Source of the DNA: Desulfofundulus salinus
GTDB taxonomy: Bacteria; Bacillota; Desulfotomaculia; Desulfotomaculales; Desulfovirgulaceae
Length of the DNA stretch: 64,000 bases
Direction of reading: 5' to 3'
NCBI RefSeq assembly: GCF_003627965.1
Contig: NZ_RBWE01000001.1
Span: forward strand, 2,192,511 to 2,256,510
The first letter of the stretch is position 1, and each line of letters starts with the position of its first letter. This document shows positions 1-8,836 of the stretch, piece after piece. The translations under genes and the position numbers were made by a program. The notes beneath the pieces are model-generated. The model was given only the letters and a program-made list of their open reading frames with translations. It had not been told where the DNA came from and did no database searches.

Positions 1-175
1 CTCAAGAAAATGTCTCCTCTCTCCATGGTGACATTTTCTCAGACCGCTTACAGGGTGACAATATCACAGTCCGACGACATTTTCTATGAAAAAAATTTTA
101 CCAACCATGCGGGATATGATATACTGGTGGGTGGGCCGTTGGACTGGCCACCGGAACGAAGGAGGTTGTCCGCAT

Positions 176-469
176 ATGGAAATAACTCATCCACAAAAGA
201 CTATTGTGGTGAGTATTCAGGGATGGGAACTGGAAGTATTGGAAGGACCGCGTAAGGTAAATGTAGATTTAATGGGAGAAATGTTGGAATTCAAAGGGAT
301 CTGGCTAACCGAACCGGAACGGGGCGTGGTAACCGTGCTCTGCTACCCGGAAAAGGTTTTTTACCTGGAAATAACTGAGGAGGAACTGCCGGTAAAAAGA
401 CCCGGTCGAAGAAATAAAGTTACCTTCTTACGGCCCATTGAACAGATGCAGCCGGAAAAAGATAATTGA
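176..469 (+). CDS. hypothetical protein, 97 aa
   Basis: Function not recognised. The ATG at 176 is chosen because AAGGAGG lies at 159-165 about ten bases upstream; longer in-frame starts have no ribosome site. The product is a soluble, mixed beta-type small protein with no cysteines clustered for metal binding and no membrane segment; its C-terminal part is basic then acidic. No operon partner: the next gene converges on it. A short CACGGC/GCCGTG hairpin at 478-493 follows the stop but has no T tract, so it is a weak terminator candidate at best. Confidence 0.6.
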   Translation: MEITHPQKTIVVSIQGWELEVLEGPRKVNVDLMGEMLEFKGIWLTEPERGVVTVLCYPEKVFYLEITEEELPVKRPGRRNKVTFLRPIEQMQPEKDN

Positions 470-533
470 GCACCCGCACGGCCTCTTGCCGTGGAGTGCC
501 CATCATTACCAGCCTCACCCAGCCGCCGTAAAA

Positions 534-1325
534 CTAACGGCGGTGTCGCTCTTTATGGGTCTTGCCGTGGCGAGATTTGCCCTCACCTGAGGAGGCTACC
601 TTTAACACGGCAAAACTGGCCTGGCTCTCCATCAATACAGGTTCTATTTCCAGTGCCTCCTTGGGGCGCATAACCGTCTCCAGTTTTTTGAGTGTTTCCG
701 GGGAGATTGGAGCCGACTTATCGTTCTCACTGCTAGCCTTCCCGTCTGTGTGCCCCCGGTTGTTTTGTCCCGACCTGCCAGATGAAGATTCTTCCCTGGC
801 TTCAGCCAGCTCCAGGGCGCAGGCCACCTCCTCCAGGACCTTCTCCTGCTTCTGCCCTACTTCCCGCATCTTTTCGCTGCCCTGCTTGTCCTCCCCACAG
901 CCGGCGGAAAACTTATCATGCATTTGTTCCACCGGAAGCCCGGCTTCGCTATTGATCTCCCTGTTTTCACCCCATAAGAGCTCGTAGCGCAACTGGCGGC
1001 AATCGGCAAGAATCCTTTCCATGTCAGCCTCAAGTGCCCCGATAACACCGGCTAGTCTGGTGAGAAAGCCTTCCCGGAACCCTACCTGGCCTTTGGCGCT
1101 TTCCATTATACCGGGCAAATCAACCAGTTCTTCTTCTACTCTATTGGCTAAATCCTGCAGGTGCAGCAGGGCCTCTGTAATCAAGTATCCCAGTTCCCCT
1201 GCCAACTCCTCCTGCTCCCTGCGCAAATCAAGATACCGCATAATTTCTTCAATTGATAGATCGGCAACCAGGCTTTTCTCCAGCACGCTTAATTCTTCAA
1301 CCAGCTCGCAATAGCGTTGTAACAT
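534..1325 (-). CDS. hypothetical coiled-coil protein, 263 aa
   Basis: Family not recognised. The N-terminal ~120 residues are rich in Leu, Glu and Arg with heptad-like spacing and look like a long helical hairpin, somewhat FlgN-like in texture but without a motif that proves it. Residues ~130-220 are polar and low complexity, and the C-terminal tail is strongly basic (Arg, Lys, His). The ATG at 1325 follows a TGGAGG site about eight bases upstream. A perfect 7-bp inverted repeat, CCGCCGT at 523-529 and ACGGCGG at 537-543, straddles the stop codon. The gene stands alone and converges on its left neighbour. Confidence 0.55.
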   Translation of the reverse strand: MLQRYCELVEELSVLEKSLVADLSIEEIMRYLDLRREQEELAGELGYLITEALLHLQDLANRVEEELVDLPGIMESAKGQVGFREGFLTRLAGVIGALEADMERILADCRQLRYELLWGENREINSEAGLPVEQMHDKFSAGCGEDKQGSEKMREVGQKQEKVLEEVACALELAEAREESSSGRSGQNNRGHTDGKASSENDKSAPISPETLKKLETVMRPKEALEIEPVLMESQASFAVLKVASSGEGKSRHGKTHKERHRR

Positions 1326-1510
1326 TTCATCAACCTCCAGGCATAATTTTCCGCTATTCTTATTCTACCATAAATAACCTTTTCCTTCATTAAATGGATA
1401 ATTCTAGCTAAATTTTTTCGCACCTGGAACGGTCTTACGTTTAAAAAAATTGGTACTGGTTAAAATAACACTGAATGCAACATTTCCAAGCATGTGGGAG
1501 GTGAAATCAG

Positions 1511-1705
1511 GTGAACAGATACGGCTGGCTTGGAATCGTCTTTGGTATCTGGTTGATCATTGCTCCCTTTGTACTGGGCTATTCCAACGTAGTCAATGCC
1601 ATGTGGAATGATATCATTTTAGGCATTCTTGTTGCTGTCGTTTCCTACCTGACCAATGCTGAACTCAGGGGAGCAAGGGTTGGTGGTGGAGGAGAAAACA
1701 AATAA
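1511..1705 (+). CDS. SPW-repeat small membrane protein
   Basis: A 64-residue protein with two hydrophobic segments (about residues 5-22 and 33-48). The W-L-x2-A-P-x3-L-G-Y-S stretch followed by W-N-D-I-I-L-G matches a single SPW repeat unit, a family of small bacterial membrane proteins of unknown role. Translation starts at GTG 1511, preceded by a GGGAGG site around 1496-1501. The tail is Gly-rich and polar. It is monocistronic and is followed at once by a strong intrinsic terminator. Confidence 0.75.
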   Translation: MNRYGWLGIVFGIWLIIAPFVLGYSNVVNAMWNDIILGILVAVVSYLTNAELRGARVGGGGENK

Positions 1706-1719
1706 CCCCTTTCACGCTC

Positions 1720-1759
1720 ACGCCCGCCCGGAACAACATTCCGGACGGGCGTGTTTTTT
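1720..1759 (+). terminator. intrinsic terminator after the SPW gene
   Basis: ACGCCCG at 1720-1726 pairs with CGGGCGT at 1746-1752, extended inward by CCGGAA/TTCCGG, and is followed by a GTTTTTT run. Confidence 0.9.
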
Positions 1760-1857
1760 ACTTTCGGTTGAAGGCCTGGCGCCATGTCACTGCCCAATGT
1801 TGAGCTTCTTGACCGGGGTTGGCGGGTATGGCATACTGGATCTAAGGAAGGGAGGCA

Positions 1858-2472
1858 ATGGCCGTGCCGGGCTTTAACCCTTTTACATCACCCCGGGCCG
1901 AGGAAATCGAGCAAAAAATAAAAAAGCTGAAGGAAACCTCTCCGGGCCTGTCCGCCCAGGAACTGGCCATGAAAATCATTCAGGAGAGGGCCTGGCAATG
2001 TGCGCTGGTAGGATTACTCACTGCCTTGCCGGCGGTAGTGCCCGGGCTGGGAACATTGCTGGCCCTTCTGGGAGGGGTGACCCTTGACGTAACCCTGCTT
2101 ACCTACCTGCTGGGCCGCATGGTTCTCGAAGTAGCCGCCATTTACAATAAAGACCTTACCGGTTACCGTTACCGGCGGGAGGCTTTTTGGGCCTTCGTTT
2201 TTGCCGCAGGGATAGGAAGCGTGGGAAACAGCCTTTCCCGGGTGGCCGTCACCCAACTTTCCAAAGACGCCTTCACTGCCCTGATGGAACGCACGCTTCT
2301 CTCCTTAGGGGTACGGACAACCGCACGTTCGACCCTGGTGCGTATCATTCCGCTCTTAGGGTTGTTGCTGGCCGGCGGGGTGAATTATTTCATGGCCATG
2401 GCCATGGGCAGGCGGGCCATACAGTATTATGAAAAACGGCAGGAATGGCCGGGCAGAACCATAAACGTTTAA
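1858..2472 (+). CDS. EcsC-family-like membrane-associated protein
   Basis: 204 residues. Hydrophobic Gly/Leu-rich stretches at about 50-75, 105-125 and 160-180 alternate with charged segments. The pattern of an N-terminal basic helix, a Pro-Gly-rich hydrophobic hairpin with an internal Asp, and a later aromatic/Tyr-rich segment resembles EcsC and related proteins of unknown biochemical role. The ATG at 1858 follows a GGAAGGGAGG ribosome site. It ends just before a bidirectional terminator and converges with qmoC. Family assignment is by pattern only; a DUF697-type protein is an alternative. Confidence 0.55.
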   Translation: MAVPGFNPFTSPRAEEIEQKIKKLKETSPGLSAQELAMKIIQERAWQCALVGLLTALPAVVPGLGTLLALLGGVTLDVTLLTYLLGRMVLEVAAIYNKDLTGYRYRREAFWAFVFAAGIGSVGNSLSRVAVTQLSKDAFTALMERTLLSLGVRTTARSTLVRIIPLLGLLLAGGVNYFMAMAMGRRAIQYYEKRQEWPGRTINV

Positions 2473-2488
2473 CTGAAAAAGGCATAGC

Positions 2489-2515
2489 AAAAGGACCCTT
2501 TCCCGGGGTCCTTTT
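2489..2515. terminator. bidirectional intrinsic terminator
   Basis: AAAAGGACCC (2489-2498) and GGGTCCTTTT (2506-2515) form a perfect 10-bp stem with a 7-base loop. T-rich flanks on both strands mean it can end both the EcsC-like gene and the qmoC transcript. Confidence 0.9.
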
Positions 2516-2536
2516 CTTACCAACCGTTTTGGATAG

Positions 2537-3682
2537 TTAACCGCTGACTCCCACCTGGGATATTTCACCTTTGGACCGTTGCATTTCCAGGGCTCTTTCC
2601 CTTAAACGGAGGAAGTAGAGGGCGAAGGGCCGGTAGGCCAGGTGAGACCACTTGGTAAAGGGGACCTCCAGACCCAGAAGAGGTACCGTGAAAGCCAGGT
2701 GAAGGGCAAAGGTATGATAGGTCGGCAAAGGCATGCCCAGTTCCATGAAAATACGCATGAGTAACCCCGTGAAAACTGTAAACCAGAGCAGGATCAGGAA
2801 CATCCAGTCAGTGGAATGGGAATACTGGTGAATTGGCTCTTTCTTGCTTAAGCGCCCAATAATGGCCTCAGTAGTGGCGTACAGCATGGCAATAGAGGCG
2901 TAACTCCAGAGCAGCTTACCCGGGTGCCACCACATGGGCGGTTCGTTGGTCAAAGACCACCTGGTAACAACATCGATGTTCACCAACATGAAAGCCACAA
3001 AGTAACCGCTCATGATGAGGAAGTGCCTCAACCAACGCGACTTATTGGTGCAGAGACGCATCCTCGCCTGTGTAGCAAAATGCACAATAAGGGTACCCAG
3101 CTCTTGGATGTATACGGATAACGGGATGCCGGCCGCATAGGGACCCATGACGAGCCTGTACATACGGTAAACATTGGAAAGCAGTAAAAAGGCCAAGACC
3201 GCACCAAAAACGTAGCCTACAGGGTGAACAATGTGTGCGGGGGCAAATGTCTCCAGCTCCACCCTCTCGGTAACCATTTCGCCGCTGAAACTGTAGACAA
3301 CGGCCAGGGTGGCAAAGAAGAGAAGACCTACCGAAAGCACTTTCCATGCCATAGACGTGTAAAGCTTCCGTGAAAGACCAGTCCAGTCGTAAACGGACGT
3401 CAGGTACCGCCGCAGCGCCATCATCAGTTCGCCCGGATCGGCCTTCCTCGGACAGTTTTTCTGGCAATCCCCACAGTAATAACAAAGCCACGGCTCTACG
3501 GAATGCTTGATCTTATCCTCCAGGCCCAACTGCACGTACCGCATAAACTTGCGCGGAAACTGCTGCTCATCCGTTGCCAGGGAACAAACGGCCGTACAAG
3601 TTCCGCAACTAAAACACTGGGAGACAGTTTTAGCCCCAAACTTCTGGAGTTTCTTAGCAAAATGAGGGTTCACCTTTATCAA
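2537..3682 (-). CDS. qmoC: QmoC-like membrane subunit (HdrC + cytochrome b)
   Basis: Membrane subunit of the quinone-interacting oxidoreductase that passes menaquinol electrons to APS reductase. An N-terminal HdrC-like part (residues ~15-90) carries two [4Fe-4S] motifs, CFSCGTCTAVC and CYYCGDCQKNCP. A C-terminal NarI-like cytochrome b part has about six membrane segments with several His residues suited to haem ligation. At 381 residues it matches known QmoC length. Translation probably starts at TTG 3682, directly after the stop of the upstream HdrD-like gene, with GGGGAGGGAG just before. The family is established; membrane topology is inferred. It is notable because literature on several Gram-positive sulfate reducers describes qmoC as replaced by hdrBC. 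Confidence 0.88.
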   Translation of the reverse strand: MIKVNPHFAKKLQKFGAKTVSQCFSCGTCTAVCSLATDEQQFPRKFMRYVQLGLEDKIKHSVEPWLCYYCGDCQKNCPRKADPGELMMALRRYLTSVYDWTGLSRKLYTSMAWKVLSVGLLFFATLAVVYSFSGEMVTERVELETFAPAHIVHPVGYVFGAVLAFLLLSNVYRMYRLVMGPYAAGIPLSVYIQELGTLIVHFATQARMRLCTNKSRWLRHFLIMSGYFVAFMLVNIDVVTRWSLTNEPPMWWHPGKLLWSYASIAMLYATTEAIIGRLSKKEPIHQYSHSTDWMFLILLWFTVFTGLLMRIFMELGMPLPTYHTFALHLAFTVPLLGLEVPFTKWSHLAYRPFALYFLRLRERALEMQRSKGEISQVGVSG

Positions 3683-4855
3683 TTAGCTCTCCCTCCCCAT
3701 CGACGCGCTCAGGAGCTCCGAAATTTCCATCACCTTGATTGTTTCCTGTTTATCCAGAGCCAGGCAATCTGCTTCGAGCATGATCACACAGTAAGGACAG
3801 GCCGTAGCCAGAATATCCGCTCCCCGCTCCTCGGCATCCAAAACCCTTAATTCTCCAAAACGTTCTCCCCTGGGTACCTCAGCCCATAACCGGCCGCCGC
3901 CACCGGCACAGCAAAGGCTTCTTTCCTTTGCCCGGCTCAACTCGATAAGTTCTGCACCGGGAATGGCCTTGAGCAAAGTGCGCGGTGCTTCGAAGATTTC
4001 GTTGTGCCGCCCCAGGTAACAGGGATCATGGTAGGCCACTTTTTTATCCAGCGGGGCGGTAAGGGAAAGCTTACCCTCCTGCACCAAACCCGCCAGCACC
4101 TGGGTGTAGTGTACCACTTCGAACTCCCCGCCTAATTCGGGGTATTCATTCTTAAAGGTATACAGGCAGTGAGGGGAAGTGGTGATGATCTTTTTAACTC
4201 CCTTTTCTTTAAAAAGTTTAATATTGGACTCGGCTAGTTTTTGGAATAACTCCTCATCACCGATCTTGCGGACCGTTTCGCCGCAGCAACTCTCCTCCAC
4301 GCCAATGACACCAAAATTCACTCCCCCTTTCTTCAAAAGATCCGCCACGCTCCGGGCGATCTTTTGACTGCGGGGATCGTAACAGGAAGTGCAGCAGACA
4401 AACAACAGATATTCGGTATCCGGCGTAAAAGCAGGCACTTCCACCCCTTGCTGCCAGTCCATACGCTTTTCCCGCGACCCGGACCAGGGGTTGCCGTTGG
4501 CATGCAGGCTTCCTACCACGGACCTCACGGGAGTCGGCACGAACCCGGCCTCGACGGTGGTACTCCGCATAGAACGTACATTTTCAATTATCTTTACCTG
4601 CCTGGGACAGTTCCGCTGACAGGTACCGCAGGTGGTGCAGGCAAAAAGTACATCCTCGGCATCGAAGCCTTCCAGGCCGAGCTGTGCCAAGCGTTGCATT
4701 TTCCGGATATAAAAAACTTCACTGGTATGACCAGAAACCAGGCGCCACGGGCACAGGGCAGAACAGAGCCCACAATTCATGCAATGATCCAGGGTTTGCG
4801 CTCCGGCTGCTACCAGATATTCCTTCATCTCTAAAGATATCTCTTTTGGTTCCAT
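3683..4855 (-). CDS. HdrD-like Fe-S oxidoreductase of the Qmo cluster
   Basis: 390 residues. N-terminal double [4Fe-4S] ferredoxin domain (HCMNCGLCSALCP near residue 25 and ACTTCGTCQRNCP near residue 72) followed by two cysteine-rich CCG domains, each with the CCG pair and a distal Cys (ESCCGE ... SPHC; DPCYLG ... LCCAGG ... CPYC). This is the architecture of HdrD or of fused HdrC-HdrB, which in methanogens holds the noncubane cluster for heterodisulfide chemistry. Here it sits between qmoB and qmoC, so a role in electron transfer to APS reductase, or in coupling a thiol/disulfide pair, is likely but inferred. It abuts qmoC without a gap. Confidence 0.85.
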   Translation of the reverse strand: MEPKEISLEMKEYLVAAGAQTLDHCMNCGLCSALCPWRLVSGHTSEVFYIRKMQRLAQLGLEGFDAEDVLFACTTCGTCQRNCPRQVKIIENVRSMRSTTVEAGFVPTPVRSVVGSLHANGNPWSGSREKRMDWQQGVEVPAFTPDTEYLLFVCCTSCYDPRSQKIARSVADLLKKGGVNFGVIGVEESCCGETVRKIGDEELFQKLAESNIKLFKEKGVKKIITTSPHCLYTFKNEYPELGGEFEVVHYTQVLAGLVQEGKLSLTAPLDKKVAYHDPCYLGRHNEIFEAPRTLLKAIPGAELIELSRAKERSLCCAGGGGRLWAEVPRGERFGELRVLDAEERGADILATACPYCVIMLEADCLALDKQETIKVMEISELLSASMGRES

Positions 4856-4972
4856 AATCTTTAAACCCCTTTGGCAATGGTTTTATTCGAAAAGGCTTGC
4901 TCAAGGCTAAACACCGGGGGCGGTACTTTGCGGCACCCGCTGCCTTGCACCTGCCGGCAGCAGATACAGCGC

Positions 4973-5035
4973 GGTTGCCCGCCGGTACCTGTTCACCGGA
5001 GGGCAACCGGCGAGAGGGTTTTTTTGCCCCCTCTC
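4973..5035. repeat. two strong hairpins in the qmoB-hdrD gap
   Basis: GGTTGCCC (4973-4980) pairs with GGGCAACC (5001-5008), with an inner CCGGT/ACCGG stem; next to it GAGAGGG (5012-5018) pairs with CCCTCTC (5029-5035) around a T-rich loop. Neither matches a standard terminator cleanly on the minus strand. They may be transcript-processing or stabilising structures, or remains of a mobile element. Confidence 0.5.
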
Positions 5036-5120
5036 TGTACTCCTTTGAAGAAGTAGACCCACCTTACATTAGATACCAAATTGATGAGCCAAAACAGGAA
5101 CCTGGAGAAGAGCCTTTTCT

Positions 5121-5250
5121 GTGAACCACCCCTCCCTTACGGAAGGAGCTTCCCGCTTCATCGAGGGCCATGGCCCGGCTCCACAGGCGTAACTTCGGGC
5201 AATCCCTGCCCTGGCCGCCTTTCATCCCCTGCCTTACGGCAGGGAACTTT
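5121..5250 (-). mobile_element. IS200/IS605-type TnpB 3' end and right end, remnant
   Basis: Read on the minus strand, the last ~23 codons before a TGA at 5158-5160 resemble a TnpB C-terminus (VTPVEPGHGPR then stop), and the next 37 bases show the usual right-end layout: GAAGC, a short GC hairpin with a GTAA loop, then GTGGTTCAC ending at 5121. In this transposon family the same stretch is the 3' part of the TnpB guide (omega) RNA. No tnpB body, tnpA or left end is present. A CCCTGCC/GGCAGGG hairpin at 5227-5244 belongs to the same debris. Assignment rests on pattern memory of such ends. Confidence 0.6.
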
Positions 5251-5262
5251 ACGGCGGGAAAG

Positions 5263-7479
5263 TTAAAAACCTTTATACGGGTTGGGACCGACTTCCTCCA
5301 GTTTGCTGGCAAAGTCCTCGATAATTTGAGGGATGCGGTCGTAATCCATAATGCTGACCTGCTCCATCCGCACCCGGTCAGATTCCAGAGCCAGGCGGTT
5401 CAATGTTTCTGAGATCTTGGACAGGCGGTAGCTGGCCAGTTCACTGCCCTTAATGAAGTGGCACTGGTAGTCGTCGCCGTGTTTGCAACCCAGGAGCAGA
5501 ATGCCGTCAATACCCTTGGACAGGGCATCGGCAATCCAGATGAGGTTCATGGAGCCAAGGCATCTGACAGGAATGATCCGTACCCACGGACTGATGGTCA
5601 GGCGATTGATGCCTGCCATATCCAGGGCCGGGTAGGCGTCGTTTTCACAGGCAAAGACAAGGATTCTCGGTTTTTCCTCGTCCTCTTCCGGCACCTCGAT
5701 GGCCTTCACCATGCTGCCGATCATGGGTACCGAGTAGTTCTTGAAGGAAATGATCCGCTCCGGACAGGCACCCATACAGGTACCACAACGCCGGCACCGG
5801 GTGGGATTGGGCAGCGGATTGAATTTCTCGTCTTCGTTGATGGCCCCAAAGGGACATTCCACCGTGCACCGCTTGCACTGGGTGCATCTCTGCATGAAGA
5901 ATTCCGGGTAAGAGAGATCCCACACCCGCGGGTGCACCGCTGAACCTTGAGCCGTCAGTTCAATGCACTGGATGGCTTTGAGGGCGGCTCCGGTAGCATC
6001 CTTGATGGTTGAGGGAATATCCATGGGCGCCCGCACGCTACCGGCGGCGTAAATGCCCGTCCGGCGTGTTTCATAGGGGAAGCAGATAAAGTGCGAGTCC
6101 GCAAAGCCGTATTTTAAAGTAGGTACTTCGGGGCCCTGCCGGTACTCCAGATTCAGGATGTTCGACCTGATGATTTCATCCGCCGGCGGCTCGGATTCTT
6201 TGCCCTTCTCATCTGTCTGCACGACGAGCCTTTCCCCAATGGCAGTGGTGGGCACCATGCCGGTCGCCAGTACCACCAGGTCAATGGGTTCTGTTCTAAT
6301 CCTATCCCCTACCAGCACATCATCGAATTCAACCACCAGGTTTCCGCCGTCTTCTTCAATGCCTGCAATTTCCCCTCTAAAGAAGAGGGCTCCTTCTTTT
6401 TGCACCCGCTGGTATAGAAACTCGTAGTTGCCCGCGGCCCGCATATCTTTATAGAAAATATATACCGTGGCTTCGGGATCCTTTTCCTTCACATAAAGAG
6501 CCTGCTTTAAGGATTCAGTGCAGCAGATGGCCGAACAGTAGGGCAAATGCTCTTTATCCCGGGAACCGGCACAAAGAATGAAGGCAACGCTCTTCACTTC
6601 CTTGCCGTCGGAAGGCCGCTTAAATTCGCCCCTGGCGGCCATTTCTTCAAACATCTCGCCGGTAATCACGTTGGGGTACTGGCCAAAACCGAGATGGCTC
6701 AACCTGGTGGCATCGTAGGCCACTGCTCCGGTAGCCAGGACGATGGAGCCCACCCTTTCGATAGCCAGGCTGCTGTTTTGTTTGATCTCGACGTCAAACA
6801 TGCCCGGGGCGCCAGCAATTTTCCCAATTTGTGCGCCTTTATAAACCGTAATGTTGGGATTCTCTTCCACTTCCTTGATCAGCTGGGCGATACCAACATC
6901 TTCTAGCTCGCTATAAGGGGGCTTCAGGCCAACCTGCTTGTATAGCCTGGTAACCCAGCCGCCCAGGGACGGGTTCTTTTCCACCAGCACAGTTTTGTAT
7001 CCGGCCCGAGCAGCTTCTGCTGCGGCCGTCAAACCGGCCAGGCCTCCGCCAACCACCAGGACGGTCTTGGACAGGTTTTCCGCCTGAAAAGGTTCCGGCA
7101 GGGCCGATTGCTGGGCTTTGACAATACCCATACGCAGGCTGTCTTCTGCCAGCATCTGGGTATCTTCATCGTTGGCCGGATGGCTCCAGACGCCCTGCTC
7201 CCTTAAGTTAACCCTTTCCACGATAGCGTTGGGGAAATTAAAAACATCGTAGTTCACCCGCATGGAGCAGGCCGCAATAACGATGGTGTTAACCCCTTCC
7301 CCTTCCATGTCTTGCTTAATCAGCTCAACGCCTTCCGCACCGCAAAGGAAGGGGTGGGACTTACAAACCGGTACTTTATACTCTTTAGTCGCTACCTTTG
7401 AGAGAGCATCAATGTCCAGGGCATCCCCAATATCACAACCGGTGCATATATAAACCGCCAGCTTCTTGTCCACCGTCAT
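5263..7479 (-). CDS. qmoB: quinone-interacting oxidoreductase subunit QmoB
   Basis: 738 residues, HdrA-like flavoprotein of the Qmo complex in the cytoplasm. The N-terminal ~130 residues hold a Cys-containing domain; an FAD-binding GGGLAGLTAA motif begins near residue 142; two [4Fe-4S] clusters are encoded at CTQCKRCTVECP and CRRCGTCMGACP (about residues 530-590); and the last ~130 residues form an MvhD/FrhD-type domain starting at an ACEND motif. This is the known QmoB architecture and length. The ATG follows the qmoA stop with no gap, within a GGGGAGGTAAATG context, so the two are translationally coupled. It carries electrons between QmoC and QmoA/AprBA. Confidence 0.95.
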   Translation of the reverse strand: MTVDKKLAVYICTGCDIGDALDIDALSKVATKEYKVPVCKSHPFLCGAEGVELIKQDMEGEGVNTIVIAACSMRVNYDVFNFPNAIVERVNLREQGVWSHPANDEDTQMLAEDSLRMGIVKAQQSALPEPFQAENLSKTVLVVGGGLAGLTAAAEAARAGYKTVLVEKNPSLGGWVTRLYKQVGLKPPYSELEDVGIAQLIKEVEENPNITVYKGAQIGKIAGAPGMFDVEIKQNSSLAIERVGSIVLATGAVAYDATRLSHLGFGQYPNVITGEMFEEMAARGEFKRPSDGKEVKSVAFILCAGSRDKEHLPYCSAICCTESLKQALYVKEKDPEATVYIFYKDMRAAGNYEFLYQRVQKEGALFFRGEIAGIEEDGGNLVVEFDDVLVGDRIRTEPIDLVVLATGMVPTTAIGERLVVQTDEKGKESEPPADEIIRSNILNLEYRQGPEVPTLKYGFADSHFICFPYETRRTGIYAAGSVRAPMDIPSTIKDATGAALKAIQCIELTAQGSAVHPRVWDLSYPEFFMQRCTQCKRCTVECPFGAINEDEKFNPLPNPTRCRRCGTCMGACPERIISFKNYSVPMIGSMVKAIEVPEEDEEKPRILVFACENDAYPALDMAGINRLTISPWVRIIPVRCLGSMNLIWIADALSKGIDGILLLGCKHGDDYQCHFIKGSELASYRLSKISETLNRLALESDRVRMEQVSIMDYDRIPQIIEDFASKLEEVGPNPYKGF

Positions 7480-8721
7480 TTACCTCCCCACCGTCGATTG
7501 AATAGCCTTGAGGGCAGCGGCGGTCGCATCCTCGACACAGGAAGCAACATCCATCGGTTTGCTCACACAGCCGGCACTATATATACCAGGTGCGCCACCG
7601 ACCGCAAAGCCATTCTCATCGTAAACTAAATCCGCAGGTGCTTTGGCCTCTCTTGTCGCCGGCGCCATTCCGGTCGCCAGAACAACCAGGTCGAATTTCT
7701 CTTTCATTAACTTCTGGGTCTCCTGGTCTTCCACCACCACAGTCAAATCCCTGGTTGCCGGATCTTCGGTGATGTCGCCGGCTTTTCCTTTAACTAAATG
7801 AATATTCGGATTATCTTTTACTTTCACGTAAAAGTCCTCAAACTTACCCAGCGCCCGGATATCAATGAAATAAATGTAAACTTGAGCATTTGGGTTTTGA
7901 TCGATGATATAGGTAGCCTGCTTTAAAGATGCGAGGCAGCAAATACCGGAACAATAGGGCAGGTGATTTTCATCCCGGGAACCGGCGCACTGCACAAAAG
8001 CCACCCTTTCCACCGGCTTGCCGTCGGAGGGGCGCAGGATCCTGCCCTGGGTGGGACCATTGGAAGCGGCCAGCCTTTCCAGCATCACGTTGGTAATGAC
8101 ATTTTCATACTGGCCAAAGCCGTAATATCCAATGCTGGAGGCATCATAGGGGTTCCAGCCGGTAGCCCAGATAATGGCACCAACCCTCAAAGTCATCTCC
8201 TTGGGCTCCATATTCAAATCGACGGCATTAACCGGACATACCTCGGCACACTTATTGCATCTCGAGCAGGCCCCTGCATCAATAACATACTTCATTGGGA
8301 AGGCAAAAAGGTGTGGCAAATAAATGGCCCTGGTTTTGTCCAGACCGTAGTTGAAGGTATTCTTTCTTTCCTCCGGACATACCTCTACACACTTGCCGCA
8401 GGCGGTGCAATTCTCATTGACATAACGGGGGTGGATTTTTACCTTAACTTCGAAATCCCCTTCCTGACCGGAAACTCCTGTAACTTCAGCCAGGGTAAGG
8501 AAGCGTATCTTGGGATTACCTTTAATCCTGCGGAAATTGATCTCTAAACCGCAGTTCGGGGGGCAAAGCTTGGGAAAATATTGATTCATCTGGGCTACCC
8601 TGCCGCCAAGGTAAGGGTTTTTCTCAATAATAAAGACTTCATAGCCAACCTCTGAAGCCTCAATAGCAGCAGTTAACCCGCTTATTCCCCCTCCAACCAC
8701 CAGGATGCTCTTATTACCCAT
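7480..8721 (-). CDS. qmoA: quinone-interacting oxidoreductase subunit QmoA
   Basis: 413 residues, HdrA-like FAD protein. VVGGGISGLTAA at the N-terminus is the dinucleotide-binding motif; PPNCGLEINF near residue 57 is the HdrA-type Cys region; CTACGKCVEVCP and CSRCNKCAEVCP bind two [4Fe-4S] clusters; a C-terminal VVLATGMAP strand completes the FAD fold. With QmoB it forms the soluble part of the complex that feeds AprBA. It lies downstream of aprA after a 115-bp spacer holding a 9-bp hairpin, and is coupled to qmoB. Confidence 0.95.
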   Translation of the reverse strand: MGNKSILVVGGGISGLTAAIEASEVGYEVFIIEKNPYLGGRVAQMNQYFPKLCPPNCGLEINFRRIKGNPKIRFLTLAEVTGVSGQEGDFEVKVKIHPRYVNENCTACGKCVEVCPEERKNTFNYGLDKTRAIYLPHLFAFPMKYVIDAGACSRCNKCAEVCPVNAVDLNMEPKEMTLRVGAIIWATGWNPYDASSIGYYGFGQYENVITNVMLERLAASNGPTQGRILRPSDGKPVERVAFVQCAGSRDENHLPYCSGICCLASLKQATYIIDQNPNAQVYIYFIDIRALGKFEDFYVKVKDNPNIHLVKGKAGDITEDPATRDLTVVVEDQETQKLMKEKFDLVVLATGMAPATREAKAPADLVYDENGFAVGGAPGIYSAGCVSKPMDVASCVEDATAAALKAIQSTVGR

Positions 8722-8765
8722 ATTTTCATCACCGTCGCAAGTTTAGTTTTTGAAAAATAAGGGTA

Positions 8766-8791
8766 AGCCGTGGCCGCGAACAGCCACGGCT
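8766..8791 (-). promoter_or_regulatory. hairpin between aprA and qmoA
   Basis: AGCCGTGGC (8766-8774) and GCCACGGCT (8783-8791) form a perfect 9-bp stem with an 8-base loop. On the minus strand the following sequence is TTATTTTTC some bases later, so partial termination or mRNA processing that sets aprBA above qmoAB levels is plausible. Confidence 0.6.
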
Positions 8792-8836
8792 CTCATCACA
8801 TATGCAGATAAGGTAACAGTTTGATAGGGCTACTGA

